Positions 62,476 to 64,000 of a stretch of 64,000 nucleotides of DNA are shown piece after piece. Origin of the DNA: Ptiloglossa arizonensis. Lineage: Eukaryota; Arthropoda; Insecta; Hymenoptera; Colletidae. Each line of letters opens with the position of its first letter. Positions within the stretch are counted from its first letter, which is position 1. A program made the position numbers and the translations under genes. The stretch covers positions 1,178,001-1,242,000 of the forward strand of contig NW_027478400.1 of assembly GCF_051014685.1 (NCBI RefSeq), read 5' to 3'. A model generated the notes under the pieces. The model was not told the DNA's origin. It saw only the letters and a program-made list of their open reading frames with translations, and ran no database searches.

Positions 62476-64000
62476 ATCGGGTAAGTTTCTACTTTCAAAT
62501 GCAACAAGAATTACTCGAGTTTGTCATTTCGTTCGTGAGATATGGGAGTCTGAATTTAAGGAACGGTTGAGAAAACATCAAAATTTTCGCAAGTCTGATA
62601 CTCGAAACCAATAACAGGAATGACCTAGGGGAAGAGTACATACACCATTGTAATGGGGCGAGTTTCTACTTTTAGATGCAACAGGAATTTGTCGAGTTCG
62701 TCAATCCATTCGCGAGATATGGGAGTTTGAAGTTAAGGAATGCTTGAGAAACCATCAAAATTTTCGCAAGTCTGATACTCGAAACCAATAACTACCATGG
62801 CCTAGGGGAAAAATGCACATACCTTTGTAATTGGGCGAGTTTCTATATTCAGATGCAACAGGAATTTCTCGAGCTCGTCAATCCGTTCGCGAGATATGGG
62901 AGTTTGAAATTAAGGAACGGTTGAGAAACCATCAAAATTTTCGGAAAACTGATACTCGAAACTATTAACTGGAATGGCCTAGGGGAAAAGTACACACACC
63001 ATTGTAATGGGGCGAGTTTCTACTTTCAGATGCAACAGGAATTCCTCGAGTTCGTCAATCCGTTCGCGAGATATGGGAGTTTGAAATTAAGGAATGCTTG
63101 AGAAACCATCAAAATTTTTGCAAGTCTGATACTCGAAACCAATAACTGGAACGGCCTAGGGGAAAAGTACACGCACCATTGTAATCAGTTGACTTTCTAC
63201 TTTCAGATGCAACAGGAAATAATCGAGTTCGTCAATCCGTTCGCGAGATTTGGGAGTTTGAAGTTAAGGAATGGTTGAGAAACCATCACAATTTTCGCAA
63301 GTCTGAAACTCGAAACCAATAACTACCATGGCCTAGGGGAAAAATGCACATACCTTTGTAATCGGGCGTGTTTCTACTTTCAGATGCAACAGGAATTTCT
63401 CGAGCTCGTGAATCCGTTCGCGAGATATGGGAGTTTGAAGTTAAGGAATGGTTGAGAAACCATCAAAATTTTCGCAAGTCTGATACTCGAAAACAATAAC
63501 TGGAACGGCCTATGGGAAAAGTACACACACCATTGTAATCGGGCAAGTTTCTACTATCAAATGCAGCAGTAATTTCTGGGGTTCGTCAACCGTTCGCGAG
63601 GTATGGGTGTTTGAAGTTAAGGAACGGTTGAGAAACCATCACAATTTTCGCAAGTCTGATACTCGAAACCAATAACTACTATGGCCTAGGGCAAAAATAC
63701 ACATACCGTTGTAATCGGGCGAGCTACTGCTTTCAGATTCAATAGGAATTTCTCGATTTCGTCATTCCTGTCGCGAGATATGGGAGTTTGAAGTTAAGGA
63801 ATGGTTGAGAAACCATCAAAATTTTCGCAATTCTGATACTCGAAACCAATAACTACTCTGTCCTAGGGGAAAAAAGCACAAGCCATTGTAATTGGGCGAG
63901 TTTCTACTTTCAGACACATCAGGAATTTCTCGAGTTCGTCAATGCGTTCGCGAGATATGGGAGTTTGAAGTTAAGGAATGCTTGAGAAACCATCAAAATT
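62476..64000 (+). repeat. Right-end array segment, mixed and slightly more diverged monomers
   Basis: About 8.6 monomers with several private changes, such as GCAGTAATTTCTGGGG and GTCAACCGTTCG near 63,565-63,595, GAGCTACTGC with CATTCCTGTCGCG near 63,722-63,775, and CTCTGTCCTAGG near 63,855. No duplication partner within the window was found by eye. The array continues past the end. Confidence 0.72.

Larger units (their letters stand above)
1..64000 (+). repeat. 177-bp satellite DNA array, about 361 head-to-tail monomers
   Basis: Every line of the window aligns to one monomer of about 177 bp. Successive GAGATATGGG landmarks at 86, 262, 439, 616 and 793 are 176-177 bp apart, and the last, at 63,952, keeps the register. 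All monomers lie in the same orientation; I saw no inversion, spacer or inserted element. A hand-built consensus has 40 G and 33 C in 177 bp (41% GC). Ordered landmarks are GAGATATGGG, AAGGAATGG, an ATGGTT-GAGA-AACCAT dyad, AAAATTTT, TGATACTCG, CCTAGG, GTAATCGGGCGAG, CAGATGCAACAGG, CTCGAG and CCGTTCGCGAG. Arrays of this size and monomer length are typical of centromeric or pericentromeric heterochromatin; that location is inferred. The family and species are not recognised. Both window ends are inside the array. Confidence 0.98.

Noticed and set aside
1..64000. CRISPR array (regularly spaced repeats)
   Set aside because: The whole period is repeated, with no unique spacers between short repeats; the 177-bp monomers are contiguous and diverge gradually.
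1..64000. Known satellites such as primate alpha satellite or the Arabidopsis 178-bp centromere repeat
   Set aside because: Length is similar, but the monomer landmarks (CCTAGG, GTAATCGGGCGAG, CTCGAG, TTCGCGAG) do not fit what I recall of those families. I have no search to name the right family.
1..64000. Mobile element, tRNA or rRNA inside the array
   Set aside because: Reading every line, the 177-bp register is never broken by more than small indels, so there is no room for an insertion.

Overview
The whole 64-kb window is one uninterrupted, head-to-tail tandem array of a satellite DNA monomer of about 177 bp. I see no non-satellite DNA: no gene, tRNA, rRNA, transposon, microsatellite tract, assembly gap or orientation switch. 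From the GAGATATGGG landmark at 86 to the one at 63,952 there are 63,866 bp. That fits 361 monomers with a net loss of about 31 bp through scattered 1-2 bp indels, a mean near 176.9 bp. The array runs off both ends of the window. Its size and structure suggest a centromeric or pericentromeric satellite of a eukaryote. I do not recognise the family and cannot name the species. A 177-bp monomer fits one nucleosome plus linker. The monomer consensus is about 41% GC with about 10 CpG sites, so CpG is not depleted, which is unusual for a satellite expected to be methylated.

Monomer landmarks, counting GAGATATGGG as positions 1-10: a perfect 6-bp-stem inverted repeat with a GAGA loop (27-42), an AAAATTTT tract (44-51), a CCTAGG palindrome (88-93), a 17-bp stretch sharing 7 of the 9 defining bases of the mammalian CENP-B box (107-123), a CTCGAG palindrome (155-160), and TCGCGA spanning the monomer junction.

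The interest lies in the higher-order layout. Monomers carry linked variants, and strings of variants recur at offsets that are multiples of 177 bp. Main blocks: 1-5.8 kb, a mixed array with a 20/18-monomer offset duplication; 5.9-11.1 kb, a 9-monomer (1,593 bp) higher-order repeat (HOR) with 10- and 5-monomer derivatives, plus an outlying copy at 13.7-15.2 kb; 11-18.7 kb, an 8-monomer (1,415 bp) HOR and a 31-monomer offset duplication; 21.5-23.4 kb, an 8-monomer offset repeat; 23.4-34.4 kb, a heterogeneous part with short local duplications; 34.4-40.3 kb, three almost identical copies of a 1.1-kb block; 44.7-53.2 kb, a 24-monomer (about 4.24 kb) tandem duplication; 40.3-42.6 and 54.8-57.1 kb, diverged paralogous flanks about 14 kb apart; 57-64 kb, 7-monomer offset repeats. 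Copies differ by whole-monomer gains and losses and contain in-register hybrid monomers, as expected from unequal crossing over and gene conversion.

No protein-coding gene is supported. Because 177 is 3 x 59, every reading frame repeats from monomer to monomer, so short open frames with similar peptides recur on both strands. They are by-products of the repeat.
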